64,000 nt of DNA, taken from CAVZTA01 sp963778025 (GTDB lineage: Bacteria > Chloroflexota > Limnocylindria > Limnocylindrales > CSP1-4). The notes beneath the pieces are model-generated. The model did no database searches, had not been told where the DNA came from, and saw only the letters and a list, made by a program, of their open reading frames with translations. A program made the translations under genes and the position numbers. Below, piece by piece: positions 37,412 to 47,566 of this stretch; position 1 is the stretch's first letter, and each line of letters starts with the position of its first letter. Location: positions 434,001 through 498,000 of the forward strand of contig CAVZTA010000006.1 in NCBI GenBank assembly GCA_963778025.1, given 5' to 3'.

Positions 37412-38829
37412 TCAGAACAGGGTCAGGTACTCGTCGACCTCCCAGCGGCCGACCGCGCTGTGGTAGCGCACCCACTCGCGACGCTTCACGTCGCATGAAC
37501 TCCGCGGCGAGCTCCGGGCCCAACGCCGACCGGACGACCTCGTCGGCCTCGAACTCGTCGATCGCCTCGGCGAGCGACTGGGGGATGAACCGCAGGCCCT
37601 CGGCGCGTGCATCGCGCGAGCGGGGTCTCGTACATGTTCCGGCCGATCGTGCGGATCGCCCGGGTCGAGCCGCCGCTCGATGCCGTCGAGCCCGGCCGCG
37701 ATGAAGCCCGCCATGCCCAGGTACGGGTTCACGGCGCCCGAGACCACGCGGCACTCGAAGCGGCCCGGCTCGGGCGTCCGGAACATGTGCGTCCGGTTGT
37801 TGTCGCCGTAGGTGATGAACGCGGGCGTCCACGTGAAGCCCGAGCGAGCGCCGGTGAGGTACGCGCCGATCGAGAGCCGCTTGTAGCAGTTGACGGTCGG
37901 CGCGATGAGCGCGGTCAGCGCCCGGGCATGGGCGAGCAGGCCGCCCAGGAAGTGGTAGGCCAGCGGCGACTGGCCCAGCCCGCGCGGGTCGTCCGTGTCG
38001 AGGAACGACGTTCTCGGCCCTCGCGGTCCCACAGCGAGAAGTGGAAGTGGCAGCCGTTGCCGGTCAGCTGCGCTGAACGGCTTGGGCATGTGCGTCGCGA
38101 TCGCCCCGTGCTGCCGCGCGACCTGGCTGGTCATCATCTTGAAGAACGTGTAGCGGTCCGCGGTCGTCGAGCGCGTCGGCGTACTTCCAGTTGAGCTCGA
38201 ACTGGGCGGTGCCGTCCTCGTGGTCGGAGGCGTACGGCTCCCAGCCGAGCCCCTCCATGTACCCGATCAGCTCGCGCAGGTAGGGCATCGCGCCCGACAG
38301 GCTCTTGAAGTCGTAGCAGGGCTTGTCCAGCGTGTCGAAGCCCGTCGGGTCGAACGGCGCGATCGATGCCGTCCGCGCGTCCGCGTGACGAGCATGTGCT
38401 CCGCCTCGACGCCGACCTTCATCTCGTAGCCGGCCTCGGCCAGCCGCTCGATCGCCCGGCGCAGCACCGTCCGCGAGCAGTACGGCCACGGCTCGCCGTC
38501 GACCTCGATGTCGCACGCGAACCGCGCCGACGCCGTCCTCCCAGGGCACCACGCGTGTAGGTGCTCGAGGTCGGGCATGCCGACCAGGTCGTGGCTCGTG
38601 CGGGCCCTGGCCCATGCCCACCGTCGCCGCGCCGGCGAACCCGGCGCTGCCGCCGAGGAACGCGTCGAACGCGCTCGCCGGGACGCCCTTGCAGCGGGGC
38701 GTGCCGTGGATGTCCACCCACTGCGCGAGCAGGTAGTCGACGCCGTCGTGCGCGAGACCGTCCGCCAGCGTCGATGCGCGACGGCCGGCTGCGCGTCGTC
38801 GGGCGGTCTGCGTCCGCGTTCCTCGGCAT
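37412..38829 (-). CDS. gmaS: Gamma-glutamylmethylamide synthetase, GS type III-like (many frameshifts)
   Basis: Glutamine-synthetase-family ligase. The ATG at 38829 has GGAGGG upstream. Across several single-base shifts the protein reads WVDIHGTPRCKGVPASAFDAF, VGVEAEHML, CYDFKSLSG, ASDHEDGTAQFELNW (metal-site Glu/His), IAPTVNCYKRLSIGAYLTG, TYGDNNRTHMFRTPEPGRFECR and GAVNPYLGMAGFIAAGLDGI. NCYKR and NNRTHMxRxPxPGRFExR are landmarks of gamma-glutamylmethylamide synthetase and its type III GS relatives. The expected length is about 465 residues. It is the last gene of the mgs-mgd operon, where it would ligate methylamine to glutamate with ATP. Discrimination from a plain GS-III rests mainly on this context. 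Confidence 0.82.
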
Positions 38830-38852
38830 CCGGGACCCTCCTTGCCGCTGCG

Positions 38853-40076
38853 TCAGTGCGAGACGGCCGCCGCGGCCTTCTCGCCGATGAGGCTGCCCGT
38901 CGCGAATCGTTCGATGCGAGAACGGCCGAAGCACCTCCGGGACGACCCCGGTCGCGATCGCCTCGGCGATCCGGCGCCCGGCGACCGGCCCGGCCTTGAA
39001 GCCGTACGTCCCCCAGCCGACGTCGAGGATGAACCCGCCGACGCTCGGGCACAGGTCCCGATGATGGGGCTGAAGTCGGGCGTCATGTCGCAGATGCCCG
39101 GCCCACTGGCGCAGGACGTTCACGCCGGCGACGCGACGGCAGCAGCTCCAGCACGTGGCTCGCCGAGGACTCCAGGAACGGCAGCGTCGAGCGGTTGCTG
39201 TACGAGGCGTACGGGTCGATCTCCGAGCCGATGACGAGCTCGCCGCGGTCGGTCTGGCTGACGTAGACGTGGAGCGTCGCCGAGACGAGGACCGGGTCCA
39301 GGAACGGCTTCAGCGGCTCGGTGACGAGCGCCTGGAGCGGGTGGGTCACGATGGGCAGCCGCACGCCGACCATCGTCGGCGATGGTCGACGCCCAGCCGG
39401 CGGTCGCGTTGACGACCGTGCCCGTGCGGATCGGACCGGCGCTGGTCCGGACGCCGGTCGACGCGCCCGTCGGCGACATCGATGCCGGTCACCTCGGTGT
39501 CCTGGTGGATGTCCACGCCCAGCTCGGACGGCACGTCGTGCGTAGCCCCAGACCACCGCGTCGTGGCGGATGATCCCGCCCGGCGGGTGGTAGAGCGCCG
39601 CGAGGACGGGGAAGCGCGGCCGGTCCGAGAGGTCCAGCGCCGGGACGAGCTCGCGGATCTCGTCGCGGACGATGACCCGGCTGTCGACGCCCATCAGCTG
39701 GTTCGTCTCGGCGCGGACGCGCAGGCCGGCGATCGCCGAGCTCGGTGTGCGCGAAGGTCAGGTGGCCGTGCTGGCTGAACAGGACGTTGAAGCCGAGCTC
39801 TGCCGACAGCCCCTCGTAGATGCGCACCGACTCGTCGTAGAACGCGACGCCCTGCGGTGGTCCGGTAGTTGGACCGGATGATCGCCGTGTTGCGGCCGCT
39901 CGCGCCCGAGCCGATGTACGACCGCTCGATGACGGCGACGTCGCGCGACGCCGCGCTTGGCGAGCTCATACGCGATCGCCAGCCCGTGCACGCCGCCGCC
40001 GATGATGACGACGTCGTAGCTGGCCTTGCTGGGCGCGACGCCCCAGGAGCCTGATCCGCCGGAACGGGCCGATCAC
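38853..40076 (-). CDS. mgdA: N-methylglutamate dehydrogenase subunit, SoxB-like (many frameshifts)
   Basis: FAD-dependent oxidoreductase of the DAO family, close to the beta subunit of heterotetrameric sarcosine oxidase. The GTG start overlaps the preceding stop (GTGA). Segments in order: YDVVIIGGGVHGLAIAYELAK, VIERSYIGSGASGRNTAIIR, VRIYEGLSAELGFNVLF, YHPPGGIIRHDAVVWGYAR, TVVNATAGWAS, VGVRLPIVTHPLQALVTEPL and MTPDFSPIIG, then a GTYGFKAGPVAGRRIAEAI-type C-terminus ending AVSH. About nine single-base shifts occur. In the N-methylglutamate pathway this subunit oxidises N-methylglutamate to glutamate and formaldehyde. Unlike the usual soxBDAG order, the B-like gene is here last of the four. Confidence 0.83.
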
Positions 40077-40626
40077 GTCGGGACCTCACGGGTCAGCGTC
40101 CAGAGCTCGGTCAGCGCGTCCCACAGGTAGCGGCGCCTCGTCGCGGGCCACGAGGATCGTGAAGCCCGGCTCGCCGTCCTCGTCGATCCGTGCCAGCACG
40201 ACGCGGACGGCGGCCACCGCGCGCCTGGACGATCGTCCGGTCCGCACGGCGTGCTCGGCAAGGTCCACCGGGCACGCCGCGGCGAGCAGCGCCCGGGCGT
40301 GACGGCCGGCCAGGCGCAGGACGGCATGACCCGAGCTGACATCGACCGTCGACCGCGCGCCGGCCAGCACGCCCGCCGCGCTCGGCGCTCGCGGGCCGGG
40401 TCGGCACGAGCACGATCGCCTCGTCGGGCGCGAGACGCCAGACCGTGACGGCGCCGCGCGTCGACGACCCGGCCGGCGACCGCCAGCGCTGCCCGATGCC
40501 GCGCGGCGACGGTCTTGTCGAACGGGCCGAGCTCGCGCAGCGGCCAGGTCGCTCGCCGGTCAGCGGCGCGACGCGCCCTCGCAGCGGGCTCCGACGGATC
40601 GGGGCTCGGCGACGCCGGGGCGTCAT
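40073..40626 (-). CDS. mgdD: N-methylglutamate dehydrogenase subunit, SoxG-like (frameshifts)
   Basis: Short subunit related to sarcosine oxidase gamma. The ATG overlaps the stop of the SoxA-like gene (ATGA), and the stop overlaps the SoxB-like start (GTGA). Readable pieces: WPLRELGPFDKTVAARHRAAL, AVTVWRLAPDEAIVLVP, SSGHAVLRLAGRHARALLAAACPVDLA and YLWDALTELWTLTREVPT, lying in different frames. The length fits a protein of about 183 residues. Identification relies on position between SoxA- and SoxB-like genes and on the PVDL and folate-domain-like pattern of SoxG. Confidence 0.75.
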
Positions 40627-43543
40627 GCGCGCAACCGCTCGCCGGTCGGGTCGTAGAACGGCTCGGTCCGCACCCGACCGACCGTCGAACGCCCGTCGCG
40701 GCCGACGCCCAGGCGGATGGTGATCGGCGCGCCGTCCCGGGCGTGCGTCCGCGGCCAGCCAGGCACAGCCCGATCGGCCGATCCGAGCGTGGGACTCCAC
40801 TTGCGAGCTGGTCACGCGCCCGATGGCGCGCGCCGTCGAGCACGATGGCGGCGCCCTCGGCCGGGACGTCGTGACCCAGCACCTCGAACCCGGTGAGCAC
40901 CTGGCCGCCGCTCGGCGATCGTCGAGGTCGCGGCACGACCGATGAAGTCGTCCTTGTCGGCCTTGATGAGCCAGCCCATGCCGGCGTCGCGCCGGCATCG
41001 ACAGCGCGTCCGTGTCCTGGCCCACGATCGCGTGGCCCTTCTCGAGCCGCAGCACGCGCTGGGCCTCCACGCCGAACGGTCGCAGGCCGAGGTCCGCGCC
41101 CGCCGTCCAGCAGCGCGTCCCAGAGGTGGCGCGCCGTAGTCGGCCGGGACGTGGATCTCGAACCCGAGCTCGCCCACGAACCCGATCCGCAGCAGGATCG
41201 CCGGGACGCCCGGCGACGGCGCCCTCGGCGGCCGCGAGGTACGGCATCGCCTCGCGCGAGACGTCCAGGTCGGTCAGCCGCGCCAGGATCTCGCGGGCCC
41301 GCGGCCCGGCGAGGTTCACCGCCGCGTAGCTGCGACGTGACGTTCGTCACGTCGACGTCCCGCGGTCCGCCGGCCAGCCACCAGCCGAACCACTGCTCGA
41401 CCGCGTCGAGGTTGCCGGTCGTGGTCGAGACGAGGAAGCGGTCCTCGCCGAGCCGGGCGACCGTCCCGTCGTCGAGGATGATGCCCGGCGTCGTCGAGCA
41501 TCGCCCGGTAGCGCACGCGCCCCACCCGCAGGTCGCTGAACCGGTTCGGGTGCAGCCAGTCGAGGAACGCGCCGGCGTCCGCGCCCGCGGACGTCGAGCT
41601 TGCCCAGGGTGCTCACGTCGATGAGCCCGGCGGCCTCGCGGACGGCGCGGCACCTCGTCGGCGACGTCACCGTAGGCGAACGGGCGCTTCCAGTCGCCCA
41701 TGTCGATCCAGCGGGCGCCCAGCGCCTCGTGCCGGTCGTGCATCGCCGTGCGCCGGACCGGGGCGAGGTGCGGACCGGCGAGCACGCGCCAGCGGCACCG
41801 GCTGGTACGGCGGGCGATAGGTGGTCAGGCTGGTCGAGGCCGGCGCGCCACCCGGCGAACCGCGCGTGGACCCGTGCCGCGAGGCCGTGGCACATCTTCC
41901 CCTGGCAGGGACCCATCGTGACCGTGCTGTAGCGCTTGAGCGTCTCGAGGCTGTCGAACCCCTCCCGGACGCCCTGCTCGAGCTCCTTGACGGTGACGTC
42001 CTCGCACAGGCACACGAACTGCTTGCGACCCCGCGTCCCCGATGGCGCGACGCCGGCGGCGCCGATCGGCGGCCGCGTCGACCGGCGCGGCGACTCGGCG
42101 GGCGTCGACGCGGCTCGTCCGCAGGCCGGCCGCCGCGCGCCCGGCACGCGACCCCGCTCGCCGCGACCGTCGGCGTCATCGCGCCAGGCCCAGCACGTGG
42201 CCCGCCGCGTGGACGCCGTCCGGGCAGGCGATCCGCGAGCCGACTCGCCCAGGCCGCTCGTCGAACCGCGGCACGGCCCCGGAACCGCGCGAGCAGCGCG
42301 ATCGCCGGCTCGGGGCGCATGGCCATCGCCACGAGATCGCACGCGATCGTCCTGCGTCGCCGCGCGGCGTCCGGACGCACCAGGCCCTCGACGTGGGAGC
42401 GACCGCGTGCCTCGAGCGGCGTGGAGCCGGCGAGCACGGAGACGCCGGCCGCGGCGAGCGCCATGCCGTCCGGGTCCGGTCGTCCCGGATCCCCGTCACG
42501 GGCGTCGACGAGCGCGGCGACCTCGAACCCGGCCTCGACGCAGCTCCGCCGCGGCGCGCCAGCCGTGATCGTCGTCGGTCACCACGACCACGCCGCTCGC
42601 CCGCGGCGACCCCGTGGAGGTGCGCGGAGGCGGAGGATCCCCGAGGCGAGCATGATCGCCCGGCAGGTCGTTCGCGCCGAACACCGCGGGCTGCTCGCCG
42701 GCGCCGGTCGCGACGACGATCTGCCGCGCGCGGATGCGCAGGAGCAGCGTGCCCTGGAGCACGCCGACGAGGCCGCCCTCGTAGATGCCGATCGCGGTCG
42801 CCCGGGCGAGGTGCTCGATGCGCGACTCGGCGGCGACGCGCTCCGCGAGCTCGGGTCGCGGCGTCGATCCCGCTCGCCGCGGCGATCCGGTCGTCGCCGG
42901 CGACCGGCCGCACGCCGATGCCGGAGATGCCCGCCCAGCCGGTCGCCGTCGTCGACGAGCACGACCCGCTGCCCGAGCGACGCGGCCTCGAGCGCCGCGA
43001 GGCAGCCCGCCGGCCCACCGCCGATGACGACGACGTCGGTGTGGAGGTGGCGCTTCCGGGCGTGGAGCTCCGGGCGCGACCGGACGTCCACCCGACCCAG
43101 GCCTGCCGCGTGTCGGAGCACCCACTCGTACAGCGGCCAGAGGCGCGCGGCCGGATGAACGTCTTGTAGTAGAAGCCGACCGGCAGGAACCGATCGAACG
43201 TGTCCGTGAGCGCCATGAGGTCCCGCCGCAGCGACGGCCACGCGTTCTGCGAGCGGACCCGCATGCCGTCCCGCGCCGGGCGTCATGCACGCCCGGACGT
43301 TGGGGCGACCATCGACCTCGACCAGGCAGTTCGGGACAGCGGCCGGTGCAGCACAGCAGCCCGCGCGGCCGGTGGTACTTGAAGCTCCGCGAGAGGACGT
43401 CGACACCACCCGCCGCGAGCGCGGAGCCGATCGTGTCGCCGTCGAGCCGCCGTGCCGGCCGGCCGTCGAACGTGAAGCGCGATCGACCGCGCCCCGGTCG
43501 AGCGGTCTCCGCCGGCGACGGCGCGACGCGTCGGCGCCGTCAC
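40623..43543 (-). CDS. mgdC: N-methylglutamate dehydrogenase large subunit, SoxA-like (many frameshifts)
   Basis: About 970-residue alpha subunit of the sarcosine oxidase type. Order of parts: ferredoxin-like N-domain (RFTFDGRPA, SRSFKYHRPRGLLCC, NCLVEVDGRPNVRACMTP), WPSLRRDLMALTDTFDRFLPVGFYYKTF, an NAD/FAD-binding fold (VVVIGGGPAGCLAALEAASLG), the cysteine cluster segment VCLCEDVTVKELEQGVREGF with GPCQGKMCHG, and a C-terminal aminomethyltransferase (GcvT) domain with YRAMLDD, ARLGEDRFLVSTTTGN, GELGFEIHVPADYG and LRLEKGHAIVGQDTDALS. GTG start and ATGA stop overlaps tie it to its neighbours. Single-base shifts occur about every 100-150 bp. Confidence 0.85.
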
Positions 43544-43801
43544 CCGAGCTCGCCCGGCCATGCCGCCCGGAGGACCCGGTTGTCGCGGGTGTCGCGCTCC
43601 GCCTGGAACCAGCGGCGGCAGCCGGCCCGATGGAACCACCACGCCCGCTCCACACCCGCCGGCGTTCGACCGCAGGTAGCGGTAGGCCGTCCACGCCGGC
43701 CGATCGGCGTCCGGCGCCGGCCGGACAGCCACCTCGCCGCCGTAGCGGAACTCGTAGACGTCACGCGGGCCGCAGGCCGGACAGGGCAGCAGGAACGACA
43801 T
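43540..43801 (-). CDS. mgdB: N-methylglutamate dehydrogenase subunit, SoxD-like (one frameshift)
   Basis: Small zinc-ribbon-like delta subunit, about 86 residues. It starts MSFLLPCPACGPRDVYEFRYGGE (CPxCG motif), continues PAWTAYRYLRSNAGG and, after one extra G near 43668, GVERAWWFHRAGCRRWFQAERDTRDNRV, which matches the W-x-H-x-x-GCRRWF-x-x-xRDT pattern of SoxD. Its stop overlaps the SoxA-like GTG by 4 nt. The spacing between Asn and the second Trp matches the family only when a single base is removed, showing that the fault is a one-base insertion. Confidence 0.85.
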
Positions 43802-43815
43802 CGCGGATCGAGGCC

Positions 43816-45159
43816 TCAGAACGTCCGCGCCGGGGACCCAGTCCGTGCCGACGAGCGGGATCCGCGGTGATCGCGGCCGCCTCGATGGTCAGCGCCCGCA
43901 GGTCGTCGGGGTCCAGGTCGTGGACGTTCGCCTTGCCGCAGGCGCGCGCGATCATCTGGACCTCGAGCGTCATCGCGGTCAGGAAGTTGGCGACGCGCTC
44001 GGCGGCCTCGTCGATGGGCAGGCGCGCCATCAGGTCCGGGTCCTGGGTGGTGATGCCGACCGGGCAGCGGCCGGTGTGGCAGTGGTGGCAGGCGCCGGGC
44101 GCGGTCCCGAGCGCGGCGTAGTCCTCGAGGTAGAGCGGCGCGTTGCAGTTGAGCGCGATCAGCGCCGCGGTGCCGATGTAGCAGGCGTCCGCACCGAGGG
44201 CCAGGGCCTTCGCGACATCGACGCCGCTCCGGATGCCGCCGGCCGCGATGAGCTGGACCTCGCCGTACGAGGCCCGATGTCCTCGAGCGCGCGCCGCGCC
44301 TCGACGATCGCGGCCAGCGTCGGGATGCCCGTGTGGTCCTGGAGGATCTCGGGCGAGGCCGCCGTGCCGCCCTCCATGCCGTCGACGACGATCGACGTCG
44401 GCGCCGCACTTGGCGGCCAGCTTCACGTCGTCGAAGACGCGCGTGGCGCCGATCTTCACGAAGATCGGGACCCGCCAGTCGGTCGCCTCGCGGAGCTCCT
44501 CGATCTTGATGATCATGTCGTCCGGGCCGAGGAAGTCGGGATGGCGCGCCGGGCGAGCGCTGGTCGACGCCCGGCGGCAGGTCGCGGATGCGCGGCGATC
44601 TCCGGGCGACACCTTCGAGCCCAGGAGCAGGCCGCCGGTGCCGGGCTTCGCGCCCTGGCCGATCGTGAGCTCGATGGCGTCGGCGGCCGCAGGTGATGGA
44701 CGTTCGCGCCGTAGCGGCTGGGCAGGACCTCGACGATCATCGTCGTGCGTGTGCTCGCGCTCGGCCGGCAGCATCCCGCCGTCGCCGGAGGTCGTGGAGC
44801 TGCCGACCGCGCTGGCCCCGCGCGCGAGGGCGACCTTCGCGTTGAGCGACAGGGCGCCGTAGCTCATGCCCGTGATCATCACCGGGATGTCGAGGCTGAT
44901 CGGCTGCTCCGCGAAGCGGGTGCCGAGGACGGTCGTCGTGACGCACCGCTCGCGGTAGCCCTCCAGCGGGATGCGGGTCAGCGACGCGGGCAGGAAGGTC
45001 AGGTCGTCGAGCGACGGCAGCGGCCGCTGGCGGAGCGTCCCGAAGCCGCGGATGCGATACCGGCCCAGCTCGGCCTTGTCCTGGATCTCCTCGATGACCT
45101 CGGGCGTGTAGACCGGGCTGTGGCGGAGCGGCGCGCGCGGGCCCGGCGACGTCCGTCAC
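43816..45159 (-). CDS. mgsC: N-methylglutamate synthase, FMN glutamate-synthase-like subunit (frameshifts)
   Basis: About 446-residue protein equivalent to the FMN-binding domain of glutamate synthase. Segments: FTLPASLTRIPLEGYRE-type N-terminus, VMITGMSYGALSLNAKVALARGASAVGSSTTSGDGGMLP, IELTIGQGAKPGTGGLLLGSKVSPEIA, IIKIEELREATDWRVPIFVKIGATRVFDDVKLAAKCGAD, MEGGTAASPEILQDHTGIPTL, AAGGIRSGVDVAKALALGADACYIGTAALIALNCN and CHHCHTGRCPVGITTQDP (cysteines of the Fe-S cluster). Its GTG overlaps the MgsB-like stop. Together with MgsA and MgsB it would exchange methylamine onto a glutamate skeleton. Six or so single-base shifts. Confidence 0.87.
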
Positions 45160-45881
45160 AGCGCCTCCCGCCACGTCTGCAGCTCGTGCTTCTCGAAGTT
45201 CCACAGCTTGCGGCCGGAGACGACCTTCCGGAACGCGTCCGGGCGCGCGCGATCTCGTGCGCCGCGAACAGCGCATCGAGCATGAGGTCGTCGTCCCGCG
45301 TGGGCGCCTCGACGCAGCGTGTCGTTGCCGAGCGAGGCGATGCTGCCGCCGACGAACACGGTCCCTTCGTACATCGAGTCGGCGAGCGCCTCGCCGGCGT
45401 CCCCGCAGATGACCACGATCCCCTTCTGCATCATGAAGGCGGTCATGTAGCCGGCGTCGCCCGCGATGAGCAGCGTGCCGCCCTTCATCGCGATGCCCGG
45501 CCCGCGCCGCGCAGTCGCCGCGGACCACGACCGTGCCGCCCCGGATCGAGGCCGCCGCGCCGTTGCCGGCGTTGCCGGTCACGATCGACCGTGCCCGGAC
45601 GAGCATCCCCTCGGCCAGGCCCCAGCCGGCGCTGCCGTCGATGTCGCACGTCGGCGCCGTCGTTCATCCCGCCGCAGTAGTAGCCCGACGCTGCCGTCGA
45701 TCCGGACGGTCGCCGCCGGCTGAGCAGCGCGACGCCCAGGTTGTGCCGCGCCCCCGGGTTCACGACCTGCACCGTCGCGACCCGATCGCCAGCGCCTCGC
45801 GGATCGCGCGGTTGATGTCGCGGATCGAGTCGCCCGTCGCAGTCGGACGATCGTCGTGTCGGTGGCCGCGGTCACCGTCAC
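45156..45881 (-). CDS. mgsB: N-methylglutamate synthase, GXGXG subunit (frameshifts)
   Basis: About 240-residue stand-alone version of the C-terminal GXGXG beta-helix domain of glutamate synthase. Readable: QVVNPGARHNLGVALL, RIDGSVGYYCGGMNDGADV, GWGLAEGMLVRARSIVTGNAGNGAAASIRGGTVVVRGDCAARAG, MKGGTLLIAGDAGYMTAFMMQKGIVVICGDAGEALADSMYEGTVFVGGSIASLGND and a KLWNFEKHELQTWREAL end. GTG start overlaps the MgsA-like stop and the TGA overlaps the MgsC-like start. The repeated Gly-x-Gly-x-Gly turns identify the domain without ambiguity. Several single-base shifts. Confidence 0.86.
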
Positions 45882-46817
45882 GGCGGCGGCCGTCGCCTGG
45901 CGAGCCGGGCGCCGCCAGATGCGATAGACGTGGCCGCGTGGGCTCGTGCGCGACGCCGCCCGGACCCGAGCGCAGCGCGGATCGCGATCTCCTCGTTCGC
46001 GATCGCGACGTACGCGTCGGTCTCGACGGTGATCAGCGGCTTGAGGGCGAACGGGTCGCGGGCGAAGCCGATCGCGTCCGGCGGTCGCGACGAGGTACGT
46101 GAAGCTGCCGTCGAGGTCGTCGAGCGACGCGGGCGAGCGCCTCGTCGAGCGAGCACCCGCGGGCCAGCTGGTCGGCGAGATAGACGCCGATCACCTCGGA
46201 GTCGTTCTCCGTGAAGAACCGGACGCCGCGCTGCTCGTAGCGCCGGCGGAGCTTGTGGTAGTTCGTGATGTGGCCGTTGTGGACCGTCGCCAGGTCGGCC
46301 ACGCCGCGCGCCCAGAACGGCTGCGAGTGGCTGAGGTCGACCCGGCTCTCGGTGGACAGCCGGGTGTGCCCGATGCCGTGGCTGCCCTGCGCCGCGCCGA
46401 TCTCGAACGTGTCCTCCAGCTCCTGCGGCGAGCCCGACCTGCTTCACCAGCTCGAGGTGACGGCCGAGGCTGACGATCTCCACGTCCTCCGAGGGTCGCT
46501 CGACCGCGGCGCGCAGCTCGTCGACGGTCCCGCGACGCTCGAGCTCCAGGCGGACCAGCGACGGACGCCTCGTCACGCGATCGATCCGTGCCGACGGTCG
46601 ACGCGCGTTCGACCACGAGCTGCTCGGCCTCGGTCGGTCCCAGGTCCTCCGGGACGCGCACCCAGGCGACCTCGAGCGGCCGTGGCTGCGACGTGTACAG
46701 CGCGATGCCGGCGGAGTCCGGCCCGCGCCGGCCGAGTCCCGTGAGCATCGACAGCAGCACGTCGCCGGCGGCGCCGTCGGTATCGGACTTCGACCAATAG
46801 CCCGCGATCCCGCACAT
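45878..46817 (-). CDS. mgsA: N-methylglutamate synthase, class II amidotransferase-like subunit (seven frameshifts)
   Basis: About 310-residue class II glutamine amidotransferase (Ntn) domain. MCGIAGY begins at 46817 with the catalytic Cys2; RRGPDSAGIALY, GIGHTRLSTESRVDLSHSQPF, LATVHNGHITNYHKLRRR, FFTENDSEVIGVYLADQL, LDDLDGSFTYLVATA, DAIGFARDPFALKPLI and AIANEEIAIRAAL are all present in sequence but in alternating frames. I place seven one-base insertions near 46578, 46437, 46131, 46085, 45960, 45945 and 45890. It is the first gene of the operon, divergent from the XRE-cupin regulator. Confidence 0.87.
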
Positions 46818-46859
46818 GTAGGCTGCTCCCCGTGTCGTCGCGCCGCCGCGGTCGCGTTT

Positions 46860-46891
46860 CTACTCGCGGAGGAATAGTAGGCTTCCATTCC
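46860..46891. promoter_or_regulatory. Interleaved inverted repeats between mgsA and the XRE-cupin gene
   Basis: Within the 80-bp divergent gap, CTACT (46860-46864) pairs with AGTAG (46876-46880), and GGAAT (46871-46875) pairs with ATTCC (46887-46891), both at 11-bp spacing. It is the only AT-rich stretch nearby and lies 7 bp before the regulator start, so it is a plausible operator/promoter for the divergent units. Confidence 0.45.
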
Positions 46892-46897
46892 ACTGCC

Positions 46898-47541
46898 ATG
46901 CAAGACGACACTCGGGCTTCCAGCGGCGACGGCGAGGCCCACCTGCTCGAATCCGACATCACCCAGGCGATCGCGGGCCGCCTGCGTGACGAGCGCCGCC
47001 GGTTGGGGCTGACGCTCCAGGACCTGTCCGATCGGTCCGGGCTGTCGCGTGGCGATGCTGTCCAAGATCGAGAACGCGCAGACGTCGCCCAGCCTCCGGA
47101 CCCTCGCCCGGCTGTCGACGGCCCTGGAGCTTCCGGTCACGACGTTCTTCCGCGGGTTCGAGGAAGAACGCGACGCGTCGTACGTCCGGGCGGGCGAGGG
47201 CCTGGAGCTGGTCCGCCAGGGCACGCGCCACGGCCACCGCTACGAGCTGCTCGCCGCCGGTCAAGGGTGAGCAACGCCGCGTCCAGCCGTTCCTCGTCAC
47301 GCTCACCGAGGCCAGCGAGGCGTTCCCGCTGTTCCAGCACGAGGGCGTCGAGCTGCTCTATGCGCTCGAGGGTGAGCTCACCTACCGCTACGGCCGGCAC
47401 ACGTACCGGCTGGCCCCAGGCGATTCGCTGATGTTCGACGGCCGCGTCGCCCACGGCCCGGAGCAGTTGACGCACCTGCCGATCCGCTTCCTGTCGATCA
47501 CGGTCGACCTCGATGGAGGCAGCGACGGCGCGAGCCACTAG
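46898..47541 (+). CDS. XRE-family regulator with C-terminal cupin domain (two frameshifts)
   Basis: About 213-residue regulator. The XRE helix-turn-helix is at about residues 25-85 (RLRDERRRLGLTLQDLSDRS, then GLSRGMLSKIENAQTSPSLRTLARLS); a cupin fold follows (FPLFQHEGVELLYALEGELTYRYGRHTYRLAPGDSLMFDGRVAHGP). Extra bases near 47049 and 47267 break the frame; at 47049 the helix length matches the family only after one base is removed. I chose the ATG at 46898 as nearest the conserved domain. Such PuuR-like regulators often sit by amine-ligase and GS-like genes, consistent with control of the divergent mgs-mgd-gmaS operon. Confidence 0.85.
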
Positions 47542-47566
47542 GCCACGCGCGCGGCCGGCCCGGGGT

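Noticed and set aside
40073..43801. Plain heterotetrameric sarcosine oxidase
   Set aside because: The subunits are in one operon with three split glutamate-synthase-like subunits and a GS-III-like ligase, the diagnostic context of the N-methylglutamate pathway; sarcosine oxidase remains the alternative for the four genes alone.
37412..47541. Programmed ribosomal frameshifting as the reason for the broken genes
   Set aside because: Shifts are far too many, lack slippery heptamers and downstream structure, and occur in several successive steps per gene.
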